DNA of 64,000 nucleotides from Maniola hyperantus (GCF_902806685.2 NC_048542.1:7486533-7550532), one strand, 5' to 3'; positions 1 through 12,299 are shown, numbered from the stretch's first letter. Notes: a model not told the origin generated them from the sequence alone. Numbers and translations: made by a program.

Positions 1-648
1 TAGATATAAGGACAAAAGAAAGAGACGGTCATAAAAACCTTATGTTATTGTTCCGTAAGCAAACTTGAATTAATAGTTAAAATCAACAATTCAATCGAAA
101 GGCTGTAAGTAGGACATGAGGCGAAATTTTAAAACTTTACGAGCGAAATAAAGCCTTAAAATTGGAACAGCAAAGTTGATTTTTTAATGGTAGCTGTTGA
201 AGCGAAAATGAAAGTTATGAACCACGTTTTGCACAAACGATTTGAATACGAGTTCTCGATTCTGTTCGCGTTCTTTTTTCAAATATTGGTGTAGGTCCGT
301 TTTCGTGCGATGTATATACACACATATTTGCAAGATTCTTCTGAGATAAGTTATCTTTGTTGTTATTAAAAATAATATTTTTTTCATTTTCCGCGTACCG
401 TAAAATTGGCCTATATATTACCTACATAATATTGTTTTAACGTTATAAAATATAAATGTGAACTGTCACATAATAGTATTTGCGATAACCAAGCTTCAAC
501 ACGTTAGTATTACTTCATCATCATGATCAACCCATCGCCGGCTCATTGTAGAGCACGGGCCTCTTCTCAGAGTGAGAAGGGTTTAGCCATAGTCTACCAC
601 GCTGTCCATGTGCAGCCGGCCAAGTCTACCAAGACTTCACACACCTTT

Positions 649-1079
649 TTTAGGGTTCCGTACCTCAAAAGGAAAAACGGAACCTCTATAGGATCACTTT
701 GTTGTCTGTCTGTCTGTCTGTCCGTCTGTCTCTCAAGAAACCTACAGGGTACTTCCCGTTGACCTAGAATCATGAAATTGGGCAGGTAGGTAGATCTTAT
801 AGCTGACATTTGGGGCAAAATCTGAAAACCGTAAATTTAGGGTTAGATCACACAAAAAAAAATTGTGGTCATGAATTAGTATTTTCTACTTTCGAAGTGA
901 GATAACTATATCAAGTAGGGTATCATATGAAAGGTCTTCACCTATACATTCTAAAACAGATTTTTATTTATTTTTATGCATCATAGTTTTTGAATTGTCG
1001 TGCAAAATGTCGAAAAAATACGACTGTAGTACGGAACCCTCATTACGCGAGCCTGACTCGCATTTGGCCGGTTTTTTTT
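649..1079. repeat. interspersed repeat, gttccgtacctc family, copy 1
   Basis: It begins agggttccgtacctcaaaag, carries a (tctg)n tract near 700-730 and ends actcgcatttggccggtttt. The same layout occurs at 2211-2612, 16229-16473, 43740-44002, 61566-61942 and 63100-63524. This is a common lepidopteran interspersed repeat; the class (SINE-like or non-autonomous Helitron) is not decided by the sequence. Confidence 0.7.
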
Positions 1080-1198
1080 TACTAAGCGTCAGGCTTGAGC
1101 TAAGAGTAGGTACGACAATAGTGCAACGAGCGGGGTTAGAACCGTCGACCTTTCGGTTTTAAGTCCACTCCTTTACTGGTTGAGCTATTGAGGCTCAA
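1078..1198 (-). repeat. tRNA-derived SINE (family B), partial copy
   Basis: On the minus strand it reads gagcctcaatagctcaacc followed by a tRNA-Phe-like anticodon arm and a degenerate B box, then the body. Better copies lie at 20027-20199, 27916-28096 and 30555-30746. Confidence 0.65.
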
Positions 1199-1217
1199 AC
1201 CATTGAAAACATTATGG

Positions 1218-1366
1218 AGAACTCTCAGGCATGCAGGTTTCCTCACGATGTTTTCCTTCACCGTTAAAGCAAGTGAGATTTAATAAAGTTAGAGGTGCGT
1301 GCCCAGGATCGAGACCCCGACCTCCGATTAAAAGGCGGACGTCCTAACCACTAGGCTATCACAGCT
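1218..1366 (-). repeat. tRNA-derived SINE (family A)
   Basis: The minus strand begins agctgtgatagcctagtgg (A box), continues with a tRNA-like middle and a B-box-like gtctcgatcctg, then a body containing gtgaggaaacctgcatgcc. Relatives lie at 7361-7545, 17150-17273 and 20721-20832. The acceptor stem does not pair, so this is a SINE and not a tRNA gene. Confidence 0.7.
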
Positions 1367-1445
1367 ACTTACTTACTGTCACTCGACAGTTGTTGACCGG
1401 TGAAGAGAGAGATACCTACCTGTACCTATATGTATATAACTTAAA

Positions 1446-1601
1446 GTACGCAACAGGTCAAGATGGCAATCGGGGTGGGGACGCCCTGCACACCCGCACA
1501 GCCCCCACGCCTACCCGGTGCAAGGTAGCGTGGGTGACGTGCGGGTGTGCGGGGCGCCCCCCCGCCTCATACCCCGATTGTCATCTCGACCTGTCGCGTA
1601 C
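1446..1601. mobile_element. GC-rich foldback MITE, copy 1
   Basis: The ends are inverted: agtacgcaacaggtcaagat at the left and the complement of atctcgacctgtcgcgtact at the right, around a very GC-rich centre. The whole 156 bp can fold as one hairpin. Four other copies lie at 8481-8623, 40745-40897, 47895-48075 and 49019-49156. Confidence 0.75.
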
Positions 1602-1970
1602 TATACTTACCTACGTAGTACTGAAAATATTTTTATATACAAAAGGAAGGCGTTAAGAAAGGGTAGAAGACGCTGACGAAATCGCGCATAAAGTTTTCGA
1701 AAACAAAGTAGGCACGGCACCTGAAGCCTTAATTGTTCAGAAAAAATCTACAAGGATCTTTGTTCACTGGTCGTCTTGTCCTCGCGCTTTGCTTAGGTAT
1801 TTAAAGGCTAAATCCATAATATAAAATTGTTATAGGTGGTTGCTAGGTGTTTTCTAATTAAGTTAGTAACATATTACGGCCGAGTCGCATATGCCAGCTG
1901 CCACAGATTTCATGCAACACATTATCGATATGAACACACACTGAAAAGCGAATTTTTGTAATAGATGTCT

Positions 1971-2035
1971 CTACTCTACTCTACTCTGCTCTACACTACT
2001 CTACTCCATTCTACTCTACTCTACTCTACTACTAT
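1971..2035. repeat. (ctact)n microsatellite
   Basis: Imperfect pentanucleotide array of ctact/ctctg units over about 65 bp. Confidence 0.9.
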
Positions 2036-2210
2036 ATATACTCTAGAGCTAAAACCTCCAGGCTGCCCTAAAAAGCGCTTATTAGACGTCGATATCGCAG
2101 ACCAAACAGCCAATAGCTATTAAAAAAAATCAGATGCTCCAGATCGTAAAAATGCAGTAAACCGGACCCCAACTAGGTAGGTCAACGCTTAGTCAAAGAA
2201 GTCTATTAGA

Positions 2211-2612
2211 AAAAAAACTGGCCAAGTGCGCGTCAGACCCGCGCACCGAGGGTTCCGTACTACAGTTGTATTTTTTGGACATTTTATACGACAAATCAAA
2301 AATTGCTATTTAGCATATAAATAAATTGAAATCTGTTTTAAAATGTACGGATAAAGACCTTTCTGATACCCCACTTGATTAGTAATCTTAATTTGAAAGT
2401 CGAAAATACTAATTATTTTTTTCGTGACGTAACCACAAATTCACAGTTTTCGGATTTTTCCCCTTACGTGTGCTAGAAAACCTACCTGCCTGCCAATTTT
2501 GATGATACTAGGTCCACGGGGAGTATCCTCTAGTTTTCTTGACAGACAGACAAACAACGAAGTGATTCTATAAGGGTTCTGTTTTTCCTTTTGAGGTACG
2601 GAACCCTAAAAA
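2211..2612. repeat. interspersed repeat, gttccgtacctc family, copy 2 (inverted)
   Basis: Opposite orientation to copy 1: it starts aaaactggccaagtgcgcgt and ends tgaggtacggaaccctaaaa, about 400 bp, with a (gaca)n tract near 2544. Confidence 0.7.
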
Positions 2613-3379
2613 ACCAGTGATGGCATAGGCTACAGTATAGTAAAGTCGTCCTTGGAAGATGAAAATATAGTATAGGATATATCGATAATGTAAATCAAGG
2701 TAATACCGGTAATATATCGGTTGGTAATTGTTTAGTGTAGGGTGTATGTCGTTTCAACTTCAGAATACGACTAGATTTTGACTGTTTGTTTGTTTGAAAT
2801 TATGAGTCTTATCTAGTTGAATAGGTATTCATTACGCGAGTTACTATTAAGCTTATTAGTACTATTATATTATTCTGTGCTTAAAGTATATATAACGTAT
2901 TATTTTACTATAGTACATTACACAATATTAGAATAGTACTATAGTACAGTATCAGTATAAGTATTTCAATTATCTTAAGGGTTAAAGGTCGTCCCATGGC
3001 CTTGCTAAAATGTTCACATCCTATAATAATATCGTTAATTTTTATCAAAAACTGATAAATATGATTGGCGAAGTTGTGCCTACGACCTAATTCATTAAGT
3101 AAAATTATGTAATGTGAAAATGAAGTTCAGTAGTGTGCTGACCTTCCTGGTTGCATCATCAGGTCAAGGTCACGTCACTGAGGTGTTCTTACATTAGAAC
3201 TCCTAACCAAATAAGCCCAAGGTACGGATCTTTGTCATGGGATCTCACAGTATGCAGGTTTCCAGGTCACATCATCAGGTCAAGGTCATCATGGAAAAGT
3301 GCTGCATTAATCAAAAACGGACACAAAAATGATATATACGTATACAGATCATCATTAAATAGTACTGGATTGAACTGTT

Positions 3380-3610
3380 TTTTTTTAAATCAGATACAAG
3401 TTAGCCCTTGACTGCAATCTCACCTGGTGGTGAGTGACGATGCAGTCTAAGATGGAAACGGGCTAACCTGGAGGGGGTATGGCAGTTTTTAATAAACCCA
3501 TGCCCCTCTGGTTTCTACACGGCATCGTACCGGAACGCTAAATTGCTTGGCGGCACAGCTGTGCCGGCAAGGTGGTAACTAGCCACGGCCAAAGCCTCCC
3601 ACCAGACCAG
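3380..3610. repeat. fragment of a non-LTR/SINE 3' end
   Basis: It contains gttagcccttgactgcaatc and agtctaagatggaaacgggc. The same phrases recur inverted at 10968-11212 and again in part at 57540-57625. No coding capacity. This resembles 3' tails of lepidopteran non-LTR elements. Confidence 0.5.
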
Positions 3611-3871
3611 ACCAATAATTTAGAAATCATAAAATTCGAAATCCCTGCCAGGAAGCGAACCGAGTCCTCCCACTAACAAGACTACAGCGCTTTGAGGTCG
3701 TCAAAAGTCGTGGTAAGTGGTTGGTAGGGAATAGGTACCTATACTTACTTGTTGAAACAGGCTATAGTGTCCAAGAGCTCAACCGCTAAACCCATCTTGG
3801 AAAGATCATTTCAAAAATATATGATAAATATAGAAATAGCTTGCATCCTGGAGACGCACAAAAGATATAGT

Positions 3872-4024
3872 AGCCGGCAAGAAGTATTGCATCGGCTTTG
3901 TAGAGCATTGTCTCTGTCACTCATACCTATGTGACGTTTTGTCAGTCTCAACGACAGAGACACCGCTCTACGAAAACGCTATCTACTTTCTAAAGGTCGA
4001 TTTACAATATTTTCTGCGGCGTAC
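3872..4024. mobile_element. MITE with gtagagcgttgtc inverted arms, copy 1
   Basis: Arms ggctttgtagagcattgtct and agagacaccgctctacgaaa face each other around a gtgacg-containing loop, followed by a tttctgcggcgtact end. Other copies lie at 12988-13136, 23323-23460 and 29570-29712. Confidence 0.65.
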
Positions 4025-4529
4025 TGTACTTATTATCCTGGAAAATCAGACTTCCTATGGGAGTTTTGAGAAATCGAAATCCACGCAAATGAATTCGAAG
4101 TTATATTAATAATAAGCTGAGTAATACCTACTGCAGGATGATTACATCATTAACACGTGATTCTGAAACGTGATTTAGAAAGAAAAGTAGATTAGAAATA
4201 TATAACAGTTAAGAACAAACTATAAAGCATAGGCATAACAAGTCAGATGTAAAAAGCGGCGAGGAGCAAAGAGAAATAAAAATGGAAGAACAAATGAAAA
4301 CTTGTTGGTTTGAATAAATTGGTAGTCATGTCTTTCACATCTTTATAAAAGGCTTAAGATACGGCTTGGAAAGCTTTATCAGGAAAAGATGTCTTTCAGC
4401 AATAATTTTACGACAAAATAGAAGAAAAGGGTCTGGTCTCAGCAATTTCCTAAATCATTATAAAATTTTCTCAGATTCCACCCCAGATTTTTCAGGCCCT
4501 CTGCTGTTGCGTGTACCTACCGATTATTG

Positions 4530-4617
4530 TTTTTAAAGAATACTACAATGCTAATCATGACTAATGTTCCCCTTTCCCCTCCGACTAAGAGTAAAGCTTG
4601 TGATAGGAGTGGGTAAA
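4530..4617 (-). repeat. SINE family B, 3' half
   Basis: It matches the body of the family (taatgttcccctttcccctc, then a degenerate aagcttgtgataggagt) but lacks the tRNA-like head. Truncated copy. Confidence 0.5.
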
Positions 4618-5594
4618 ACCATTGACTTATTATAGTAGTATATCATATCACTGGGTAAAACGCAACGAATGGGTTGAATTTTCGTTCCGAATAGTATCAA
4701 TACTTAGGTTCAGTTACTGAATTAGGTTAACGTTGCTTGATGAAAGCAGACATTAAAACCACTTATAGTAATCAAAATTAAAAACATACAATACATTCGT
4801 TCTATGAACGCCGTTGACTTTACGCTGAGATAACGTACCTATAACAATACTACTTTTTACGCAGCATAATCGGTCAGTGATATCATTAGTCACTGAAGAG
4901 CAATTATGCAAACTAGGTTTTTTATGAGAAATGCTTAGAAATAGTTAAATGTCAGGTCATTTATTTGCAATTTATTAATACAGTAATTAAGTTCCTAGTT
5001 CCAACAACCTTAAATTTTATTCCTTTTAATCTTTTATAATAATAATTTAAGTAGGTAATTGTACCTAACTCCAGACAATCTAATTAGACTGCAGCTACAC
5101 TGGTATAAGAAAGAAAAACAAGTAGAATAAAAGTGGAGAATCGAAAAACTTTTTCTTTAGACACCTAGAGACTAAAATCAATCGGCATTTGTTATGCAAA
5201 CATCTGAAATATAATTAAAATGCATTTTCTGGTTTCAGGAAACATTAATAAAGACTTTAACAATATTCTCACACTTATTTTTAATGGGGTCAAGGTCTTG
5301 ACCCTAAATAAAATTAATAAACTGTCTATTAGAAATATTAATTAATATGATCGCTCCGCAATCCATATTACCTGTTCGTAAAGAAAACACAAAATAACAA
5401 AAGTGGTAACTTGCATTTCAACAAAATGTATAAGTGCAACAATGCAATTTAAAACGTCACATTCAATAAACACATTGCATAACGCACCATAAAAATAAAA
5501 CCCTTTTCCATACTTTATGGCTTTCACACACACGCATCTCACAAACACACCCGCATGTACACGCATTTCATCTGATACACACACTCACCTACGG

Positions 5595-6434
5595 TCAGAG
5601 CGTATGATCCGGCCCATGAGGAGCTCCCAGTTGCAACATTGACCGGCACAACTCCGTAATCTCTGGGTGATTCAAATTAATGAGATGTACATACATCTGC
5701 TTATGTAAACTCAATTCTCCAGTTACAGCTTCAAGCCTCTTCAACAAAGCATCCTTCTCCCTTAGCAGCGTTTTAACTTTTTCTTCAACTTCCCTCGAAC
5801 GCACTTTAGCTTTTTCGCGGGATTTTCGAACGGCTATATTATTGCGTTCCCTCCTTCTTCTATATTCATCTGTACCCTTATCTAGTACCTTCCCAGAAGA
5901 TCGCCTCGGTGGTGGCTGCTTGTGTTTTAGAAGAGGAGGTAACAGAGGAGCTCCTAAAGGAGGCAAAGGAGTAAATCCACCTCCGTATGGACCACTTACA
6001 CCTACTGGAGGTTGTGGATTATATTGACCTGTATATTGGGCACATGTCACCGCACGTCGAAAATCATGAGGTTCAGGAGGCTCTTCCTTAATTGGAGGAG
6101 CTTGCTCATGAGAATTTGCTGGAACCGGTGCGACGTAGGATGCTCCCGAGTGGACTGGCTGGGGCATATATGCGAGGGTAGTCCTGGCGAACGGCCTTTG
6201 TTGTGGAGACCGTCCACCAGGTAAAATTTCCTGAAATAATGCCATCGTTTCCTCTCCTCGGAACTGATCCTCGATGAGGTGTTGTAAATCCAAGCTAATT
6301 TCCTGGCCATTGAGCTCGTCTAAGTCCGGGGGTGGAAAAGGGGTGCGCTTATCCTCTCCTGTTTTCTTCAGTTGGTCTGGCTGCGGCGGCGGTGGAGGGG
6401 CCGCGGCTGCGTCGTACATTTGAGGGGATTCCAT
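5595..6434 (-). CDS. slbo (C/EBP): CCAAT/enhancer-binding protein (C/EBP), single exon
   Basis: A bZIP transcription factor, 279 aa, encoded without introns. The start is the ATG at 6434, giving MESPQMYD, the conserved opening of insect C/EBPs; an upstream in-frame GTG at 6479 could extend the frame but is preceded by a stop and is not needed. Residues 1-100 form an acidic/proline-rich activation region. IKEE at 115-118 fits the sumoylation consensus of the C/EBP regulatory domain. The basic region at about 190-213 carries NNIAVRKSREKAK, the C/EBP DNA-contact signature, followed by a leucine zipper at about 216-250. C/EBPs bind TTGCGCAAT-type sites as dimers in the nucleus; the Drosophila orthologue slbo drives border-cell migration. 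Vertebrate and insect C/EBPs are often intronless, so this is not evidence of retrocopying. No flanking gene shares its promoter. Confidence 0.95.
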   Translation of the reverse strand: MESPQMYDAAAAPPPPPQPDQLKKTGEDKRTPFPPPDLDELNGQEISLDLQHLIEDQFRGEETMALFQEILPGGRSPQQRPFARTTLAYMPQPVHSGASYVAPVPANSHEQAPPIKEEPPEPHDFRRAVTCAQYTGQYNPQPPVGVSGPYGGGFTPLPPLGAPLLPPLLKHKQPPPRRSSGKVLDKGTDEYRRRRERNNIAVRKSREKAKVRSREVEEKVKTLLREKDALLKRLEAVTGELSLHKQMYVHLINLNHPEITELCRSMLQLGAPHGPDHTL

Positions 6435-6690
6435 ACCGCCAGGGCCGATCGGCCCAGCGGTCGCACTACGAGTCTCCACTTCAGGGCACTAAGGGTCACT
6501 AGAGCACATGCACGGCGCGTGGGTTCACTCGCGAACAACGCACACGTATTGTCACTTCGGCGGTCGGGCGCGGACTGGCGGAGCGCGCGCGCAAGGCTGT
6601 CCGGAAGGAAGCTGCACTGAAAGTTCGCATGTAAAAGTTTTAAGGTGCGCGCACAATCATTAGTTGGGTTATAAAGTACCTTATGCGTGC
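6435..6690 (-). promoter_or_regulatory. putative 5' UTR and core promoter of C/EBP
   Basis: Upstream of the ATG is a locally GC-rich leader (6500-6600). A TATA-like ctttataac on the minus strand lies at 6668-6676, about 240 bp before the ATG, followed by an alternating gtgcgcgcac tract. A start near 6640 would leave a leader of about 200 nt. This is inference from motif and spacing only. Confidence 0.3.
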
Positions 6691-7360
6691 GCTATTTTTA
6701 AATCGATTTTGTGAATGACAGAATCGTTCGGTTAAGTTAGTGGTAGGCTACCTGGTAGGTACCTATTCTGTTTGTAGTTTTATGGAAACAATTAAAATAA
6801 AAACTTTTTTTATAGAGAAACTTTACGAGCTTTTATTTTTGTAGTAAATTCTTTTAATGGTGTTCATTTCTATTTTACACAACTTATCACGTTTTAGAAC
6901 ATCACCCCATCGCCGGCTCACTATTGAGAACGGGTCTCTTCTCAGAATGAGGAGGGTTTGGAAACAGTCCACCATGCTAAATATCATTAAGCAAGTAGTT
7001 TAATTATTTCTGATTAGGTTTAAATTTTAGTTAAAAATCAGAATTGGTATTGAAAAAATAACTAAATTTAATAAATAAAATAATGAAAAATAGCCTTATC
7101 AGACATTAAGACAAGTCTTAACATAAACAGAAAATCGATAACTTATCTGGAGATATCTCAGTTAGCTATCGTCACGGAGGATCTATCGCAATCGATATCG
7201 ATTACAAATATTGAGATGTGGCACGACCCTACGTGGTTATCAAGGGTTAGGAAAGGATTTTACGTAAAATAATTAATGCTTAAATATCTAACTCTATAGG
7301 TACATTAACTAAAAAACGGAAGAATAAAATATCTGTTCATATAACTATTTCGTATTGTAA

Positions 7361-7545
7361 GCAGTGATAGCCTAGTGGTTAGGACGTCCGCCTCCTATTT
7401 GGAAGGTCAGGGGTTCGATCCCGGGCACACACGGGTGTGCAGTCTGCCAATCCGCAACTGGCCAGCATGGTGGACTATGGCCAAACCCTTCTCGTACTGA
7501 GAGGAGACCCGTGCTCTGTAGTAAGTCGGATGACGAGAACTATTT
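7361..7545 (+). repeat. tRNA-derived SINE (family A), internally deleted
   Basis: A box gatagcctagtggttagg, B box ggttcgatccc at about 7413, then a jump to a body with ctgccaatccgcaactggcc and ggagacccgtgctctgtagt. The same body without head occurs at 525-626, 6903-6978, 12480-12570 and 48297-48420. Confidence 0.75.
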
Positions 7546-8480
7546 CATGAAAAAATATTTCTAAAAAATGATATGAAACGTGCACATTTCATACTCTGAC
7601 GATTGGTTCGAAAGTTAAACTTCCCGGAGAGTATTGCTACTGTCCAGAAAAGTAAGTATGGAATTTCATTTCTGGACAGTAGGTATTAGTACAGCGATCC
7701 AGGAAAGTAGGTTTGAATTTGGAATAATGTCTGTTCCTCACAATTATATTTTAATGATCAGAAATGTTACTATGCTTAATTTGAATTTGGAATAATTTTT
7801 CTTCCTTAATATCTTGTATATTTTTAATATCCTTTTTTTTCTTAATCTTAAATAGTTTGAATTCGGAACTCTACGAATTGCGTTTTCAGCGCTCGACTCA
7901 CAACACGGCACGGTTATTGGGTTTTTTACAGCTAGGCTGTAGCGTCATTCGGAGCAAAAGTTTAATGAATTTTTTGGTCTTTATATTAAAAGGCTCGAAT
8001 TGACTGTTCGTTTTAAATTATTTATTAAAAATAAGTTACCTACTAGATAAAATGAGTTCAAGTGAGGATAGTATGTAATTTAATTGCACACCTAATTTGA
8101 GAGGAGGCTGAATTAGCAAAATACAAAGAAGGTACATAATATACCTATTACCTATATACTTTTTTAAATAAATTAATAGTGTCATTTTTTAGAAAAGCAC
8201 TATAAATGCCTCGACCGGGAGTGCCTTTCTGGCTTCGTGTTATAGACGTCCTCGCCAAGGCTCGGCCGTCTAACTCACACTCGACCAGAAAAAGCTTACT
8301 TCCCGGTCTCGTGCAGTAATGTAATATTTCAGGATAACTATTGATGAAAAGTTCATTTTCTGCAGTTTAGTAAAGCGAAAATGTTAGTCTATCGATATGA
8401 ATACTCATAGGCATGAATAGATTATACGTTTATGTAGCCAATATCTCAAAATAGGTAGGTATACGGTGTATATATATAGG

Positions 8481-8623
8481 TAGTACGCGACAGGTCGAGA
8501 TGGCAATCGGGGTATGCTGCGGGGGGACACCCCGCACACCGTTGTCTAATACCGGGTTAGCGCGGCGGCTGAACGGTGTGCGGGCGTCCCCACCCCGATT
8601 GCCCTCTCGACTTGTCGCGCATT
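8481..8623. mobile_element. GC-rich foldback MITE, copy 2
   Basis: Left end tagtacgcgacaggtcgaga, right end tctcgacttgtcgcgcatta; arms of about 40 bp pair around a ccgggtta centre. 143 bp. Confidence 0.75.
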
Positions 8624-8639
8624 ATACCTACCTACTTAA

Positions 8640-8830
8640 TACGATCCATACTAATATTAAAAATGCGAAAGTGTGTCTGCCTGTCTGTCTGTTTGGTAGC
8701 TTTTTATGACCCAATAATTTAACCGATTTTTATGAAATTTGGTACTTGAAGCTTACTCCTGGGGATGGACATAGACTACTTTCCATCCCGGAAAATCAAA
8801 GAGTTCCCACGGGATTTAAATCCACGCGTG
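8640..8830 (+). mobile_element. Helitron-like short element (MINE-like)
   Basis: It opens actaatattaaaaatgcgaa with a (tctg)n tract, then gaaatttggtacttgaagc and tcaaagagttcccacggga. The last block recurs at 18999, 24165, 27257 and, inverted, 56880. Intact copies (58095-58322) end CTAG before T, the Helitron-type 3' end. Confidence 0.55.
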
Positions 8831-10367
8831 TGGAGTCTTAGTGCAAAAAAATTACGAGACATTTCACCGCAATTAATAGTGGTGGTGACAGAAGGACTGG
8901 CTCATTTTTTGCGCAACGGATCAGCCAGGCTGTCCAGCGCGGAAATGCAGCCAGTATGATTGGCGTAGGTACCCTTCCACGCGGGCATGATTTGTATATT
9001 AATTAGATAAGGCTACCTTTATGTTTTATTGTAATATTTTCAATAAAAATATTTAAAAGTATTATTTCTTGTACGACGCGACGGTACGAAACCCATCGTG
9101 TACGTCTCCGACCGCACTTGACCGATTTTTGTATTCATACGAAACTAATATAGGTATTAATTATTATTAGAATATTAACTGTATGAGTATCAAAACACGT
9201 GTTATTGACCCCACACTTACTTACGTTGCGGATTTACGCGCGCCACGAATAATTCTCTCATTCAGCGTTATACGACACAATAAGTAGGTTTACCATTTAT
9301 TTTGTTATTGTTAAAATTACATTTCAACAAAAAGAAATAACATTTACCAGTGATTACAAAAACGTCGCTATTAAAAAATAAAATTTAGCGAGTTTCTCCA
9401 AGGTAAGTAACTTAGGTCAATTTTTACTTAGTCCGTCCATCTGTCTATTTGTAAGAACCTTATAATTTATAAAACAAAATATTAAAAATAACTACTTCTA
9501 CATAATATTAGGTTTCTTAAACTCACAAATACTTATGACATAGGTGTAAAATATGTATCAACAGCTAGCAGCATATTAACCGACAATAACAATAATAAAA
9601 CCCTTACAAAAAAGAGCGATCATAGAGGAATTAATAAATATTATAATTACTTATGTTAAAAATATACAATTTATTTACTTATTCTTGTAAGATATCGTTG
9701 ACTATATTTTGAGGAGCTAAACTTCAAAGTTGGGTGTCTACCTCAAATATGTGTACCTACCTACGATTTTATCTCAAAAACCGTAATTTTTCTTAACTAT
9801 CATATTACTCACATGAAGAACTTAAACAACAATTAATACTACTTAACAGTGAACCAAAAGCTTAATTTGCTATAATCCGCTGAAACAAGTTTAATCTGTA
9901 TGGTGCAACATGCATCATGCGAAATGCAACGCCCGCCCTCCCACTGTCTAAAAGATGTTTAGCGAAGTGAGACCTTTGAGGCTGGTTGGCTATACTACAA
10001 CAAATGCATTACATTCCAGGCCTTAAATATAGCGATTACTGGCCGAGTACTATATTGGAAGGCCGAGGCGAAGCCGAGGACTTCTGAAGTGATTTCCGAG
10101 CCAGCCGAGTCCTTTTAAACTGAACGAGGTTGGTAATCGCTAATTTCGGCCGAGAATTGTATAGTACTTTTCTTCCAATTGCGAGAAATCAATAAAAAAT
10201 TAATAGAAGAAACAAAGTTTTAATTCATATGAAGATGTATATTGTTTATGTACCAGTAAAAAAAACTCAAATTGGTCGACTTACTATTTGCAAAATAGAT
10301 AAAGGACAATCCTATCTTCAAATCCGTATCCAGTTTTTGGTACAAAATGTATGAAAAGTCGCCCAAA

Positions 10368-10480
10368 AAGTACCAGAAATTCATAAGAGTAAAGAAGACA
10401 GTCACTGTTGTTCTCGACTCGTAGAACAACAGTGACTGAGTCTTTTTCATTTTTATGAATTCCTGGTACTTTTTGATCAC
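10368..10480. mobile_element. foldback element with perfect inner hairpin
   Basis: Outer arms aaaaagtaccagaaattcat and atgaattcctggtacttttt pair with one mismatch. The centre is a perfect 16-bp hairpin, cagtcactgttgttct with agaacaacagtgactg, around an 8-nt loop. A MITE-like hairpin. Confidence 0.7.
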
Positions 10481-10566
10481 AGTAGACAAAAAAATATATA
10501 ATACCTAATTAAATAAATAAAAACTATTGAAAAAGAGATAAAAAATAGTTATATACGTCAAAGTAT

Positions 10567-10606
10567 ATACGATTTTATTAATATAAGTCAGAATATTAAT
10601 AAAATC
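10567..10606. repeat. perfect inverted repeat at the edge of a dispersed repeat
   Basis: acgattttattaatat and atattaataaaatcgt are exact reverse complements separated by 7-8 nt. It abuts the repeat at 10588-10795. Confidence 0.6.
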
Positions 10607-10795
10607 GTGTACCTAAGAAAACTCAATTTATTTTAGTCTACACCATAAAAAACCTCGTCATCAGTATGAAACTGTCCAGCAATTTCCATTACAGTCCTCT
10701 TGGAAATTGTCGGCGTGCCGCCAGTAAAGACCCGATAGCAGGCCTCTGTAGTAAAAACCTTTCTTCAGTAAAGTAGTCAATTACGAGCAAGTGGA
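10588..10795 (+). repeat. about 200-bp dispersed repeat, copy 1
   Basis: It matches 17572-17798 in reverse orientation over almost its full length (blocks cctcgtcatcagtatgaaac, attacagtcctcttggaaat, agtaaagacccgata). It contains an internal hairpin, ccagcaatttcca facing tggaaattg. Confidence 0.65.
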
Positions 10796-10967
10796 AGAAA
10801 AGTCAATTTACTTATATAGAAAAAATATGCTACAGCCAAAGTTTTTAACGCAATTTCAAGTTCGCGGCGAACCACTAGTTTTAATCTCTGACCCTGTGTC
10901 ATTAATGTTTTTATTAATAAAATTTACGCTTGCTGATAGAAAAACCCGTAGCTGAAACGTCTTATTA

Positions 10968-11212
10968 AGAACTAGCCCACGACTTCATCCACGGCTTTGC
11001 TGGTAGGGTGGTGGCTACCACCCCAGCCTACGGCAAAGCCATACCGCGTAGGTGACTAAGCGTACTGGTACGATGCCGCATAGAAACCGATACGGAGGAA
11101 GGGGTTAATAATACCCCTCCCATACATACCCCTCTTCCAATTTAGCCCGCTTCCATCTTAGACTGCATCATCACTCATCAGGTGAGATTGCGGTCAAGGG
11201 CTAACTTGTAAT
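10968..11212. repeat. non-LTR/SINE 3'-end fragment, inverted relative to 3380-3610
   Basis: It contains tagcccgcttccatcttaga, tgcatcatcactcatcaggt and tgcggtcaagggctaacttg, the complement of the 3380-3610 repeat. Confidence 0.5.
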
Positions 11213-12299
11213 GGAATTTGTTGTTTGATAAAAGAAATTCATTATAAAGAGTGTGTACTCATTATTATTGAAATGAAATAGTAGTACAATTAGTGAGGTG
11301 GTGGTTGTACGGAGTACTGCTGTACTGCCCCACTGGTGGGGGCGCGGTGAGCGGCGAGTGATGCAACGACGCCGCGCCGGCGCACTATACTACCACCGGT
11401 GACGATTGGTCGTTGGGAGCTATAAAAAATCATCGATTTACAAGGAACCAAAAGCTTTATTTGCTATATTCCGCTAAAACAGACAAATCAGTGCGACATG
11501 CACCGCCCGCCCTCCCGCTGCTAAACATGCAGGAGAAACTGGCCACCAATCAAGCAATACACACCTGGCCACTCAGCATCACACAAATCCCAAAACACAC
11601 TCGACGCACGTTTCGCCCCGACACTGGAGCATCCTCAGGAGATGTAGACCTTACAATGCACAATTGCAAAGTCAACAACACAAACTTTACAATGCACAAA
11701 TGGAAAGTTCAAAAATTGAATTTTCTTGATCAAAGTATAGAAATTTAGAGGACTAGAATACACATTCGATACTTTCTCAGTCCTCATAAAATGACCTCTA
11801 ATATCAATTCACCATCTACAGTTCCAGAATAAGGGTGCTGAATGCTCTATCTTCAGGATTGAGGAATTGAGGCTTGGAGTTCAAGAGAACCTCGTTCTTT
11901 TTTAAATCGGTTAAAAATCTAGGAAAAGAACAATCTCTAGGTACCTATCTAATTTCGTCAAGATTGGCTCTGCCATTTAGCTACGAAACGGAACAAACAA
12001 ACTGGCAAGCTATAATTGCCAACTTTTGTATTTTTTATAATTATGGATAATTCAAAGTGATAGAACTCTAGGTATTCGGGTATACGAACTATAGCATTTA
12101 GGTTTTCTAGGAAAATATAAACTTTGCTATCTAAAACTATTATATTATTATATTATTTTTGCTGCTTGTATTAAAACGGCCACTACACGCTAGCGCCACG
12201 TCTCAGTGAGTGGGTAAGTAGGCGAGCGACAGCAGAAAGTGGTTGCCGCAGTGACGCAACCGCGCCGGTAACCCAGTGCCGTGCGACGGTTCACGTGTT

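Larger units (their letters stand above)
1..5594. other. gene-free, repeat-rich 5 kb flank
   Basis: No exon with family similarity was seen. The stretch holds interspersed repeats listed separately (649-1079, 1078-1198, 1218-1366, 1446-1601, 2211-2612, 3380-3610, 3872-4024, 4530-4617) and a pentanucleotide microsatellite at 1971-2035. The remainder is AT-rich unique-looking DNA. Positions 525-626 match the 3' body of the SINE seen at 7361-7545. Confidence 0.6.

Noticed and set aside
6435..6479. Start of the C/EBP frame at GTG 6479
   Set aside because: An ATG 15 codons later gives MESPQMYD, the conserved family start; GTG initiation is unlikely in an insect nuclear gene.
5680..6620. Plus-strand and alternative minus-strand frames over the C/EBP gene
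   Set aside because: They overlap the bZIP gene and show no family similarity.
7361..7440. tRNA-like sequence with good A and B boxes
   Set aside because: The acceptor stem does not pair and the sequence continues into a SINE body; the same applies at 1218, 17150, 20027, 27916 and 30555.
11413..11748. 111-aa plus-strand open frame
   Set aside because: Low-complexity composition, no recognisable domain, and it lies in repeat-rich DNA.
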